Source of the DNA: JAZDPK01 sp043797615 | GTDB lineage: Bacteria; Patescibacteriota; Patescibacteriia; UBA11705; JABHMO01 | DNA length: 64,000 nt | Assembly (NCBI GenBank): GCA_043797615.1 | Contig: JAZDPK010000035.1 | Coordinates: forward strand, 1-64,000 | Direction of reading: 5' to 3' | In this document: positions 63,861-64,000 of the stretch, in pieces | How the letters are laid out: each line of letters opens with the position of its first letter | Position numbering within the stretch: position 1 is the first letter of the stretch | Program-made: the position numbers and the translations under genes | The notes under the pieces: model-generated | Told to the model about the DNA's origin: nothing | Databases searched by the model: none | What the model saw: the letters and a program-made list of their open reading frames with translations, nothing else

Positions 63861-64000
63861 AAATATTGATTACGACATGATCGCTGGTGCGATTACGTTA
63901 TTATACTAAAAAAACAGGATGAATGAAAGCGAAATGATCGGCGATTGATTTTTTCCGCGGGCGCTTCACTTTTGCGCGAACGTTGTTTCGACCTGATCCA
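63861..64000. other. Window end, possible 3' end of another minus-strand gene
   Basis: On the minus strand, DQVETTFAQK then TGA (63966) would be the tail of a gene continuing past the window edge. Ten residues are too few to be sure. Confidence 0.25.

Overview
This window looks like part of a Candidatus Patescibacteria (CPR, Parcubacteria-like) chromosome. I base this on gene content, not on any database search. The signs are a truncated UvrC, a 4Fe-4S-less endonuclease III-like protein, small GIY-YIG genes, a four-helix-bundle gene inside pheST, DUF5667, DUF4349 and Gmad2/GerMN membrane proteins, large surface proteins and a very high density of short palindromic repeats, some of them inside genes. 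Genes are on both strands in short operons, often without a Shine-Dalgarno sequence.

Layout. 1-2.8 kb: end of a ZIP metal transporter, then a well-formed SAM-I riboswitch with its own promoter and terminator in front of three unknown genes that all have strong ribosome sites. 3-7.1 kb: a zinc-ribbon orphan, an EamA transporter, a membrane-anchored glycoside hydrolase, a DUF5667-like protein and small membrane proteins. 7.7-11.8 kb: M16 peptidase, tpiA, class II fba, a TPR protein and tRNA-Thr. 11.9-22.3 kb: a lipid kinase, then a surface block with one dockerin protein, two membrane-anchored cohesin proteins and a 1296-residue tail-fibre-like protein with a peptidase S74 domain. 22.5-25.7 kb: nth-like, pilM, truB. 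25.9-33.3 kb: uvrC, uvrA and uvrB on the minus strand, each carrying in-frame repeat-derived insertions. 33.4-33.9 kb: tRNA-Tyr, a GIY-YIG gene and a disrupted second tRNA-Tyr. 34-39 kb: ECF sigma factor with a DUF4349 partner, a phosphoribosyltransferase with an in-frame amber codon, GIY-YIG, rlmN. 39-46 kb: translation genes rpsB (with a structured leader), tsf, ricT, pheS and pheT. 46-52 kb: a VirD4-like ATPase, dnaX and tRNA-Gln. 52-64 kb: GIY-YIG, GerMN lipoprotein-like gene, BaiN/HI0933-type flavoprotein, thiI, a Fur-family regulator with a clear operator, an arginine decarboxylase-like enzyme, DedA, a DedA-PAP2 fusion and a lipoprotein.

The most striking theme is mobile palindromes. 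One family (ends CCTGCCTG / CAGGCAGG) occurs about ten times. Removing it exactly restores the UvrA consensus, a TPR protein frame and another repeat that exists uninterrupted elsewhere in the window. A diverged copy appears to form the P3 arm of the SAM riboswitch. Other palindromes interrupt UvrB, UvrC, RlmN and the four-helix-bundle protein, always in frame. A second theme is a set of orphan genes, each with a near-perfect sigma-70 promoter, a strong ribosome site and a terminator, unlike the housekeeping genes around them. A third is the cohesin/dockerin/S74 surface block, a plausible host- or polymer-attachment apparatus.
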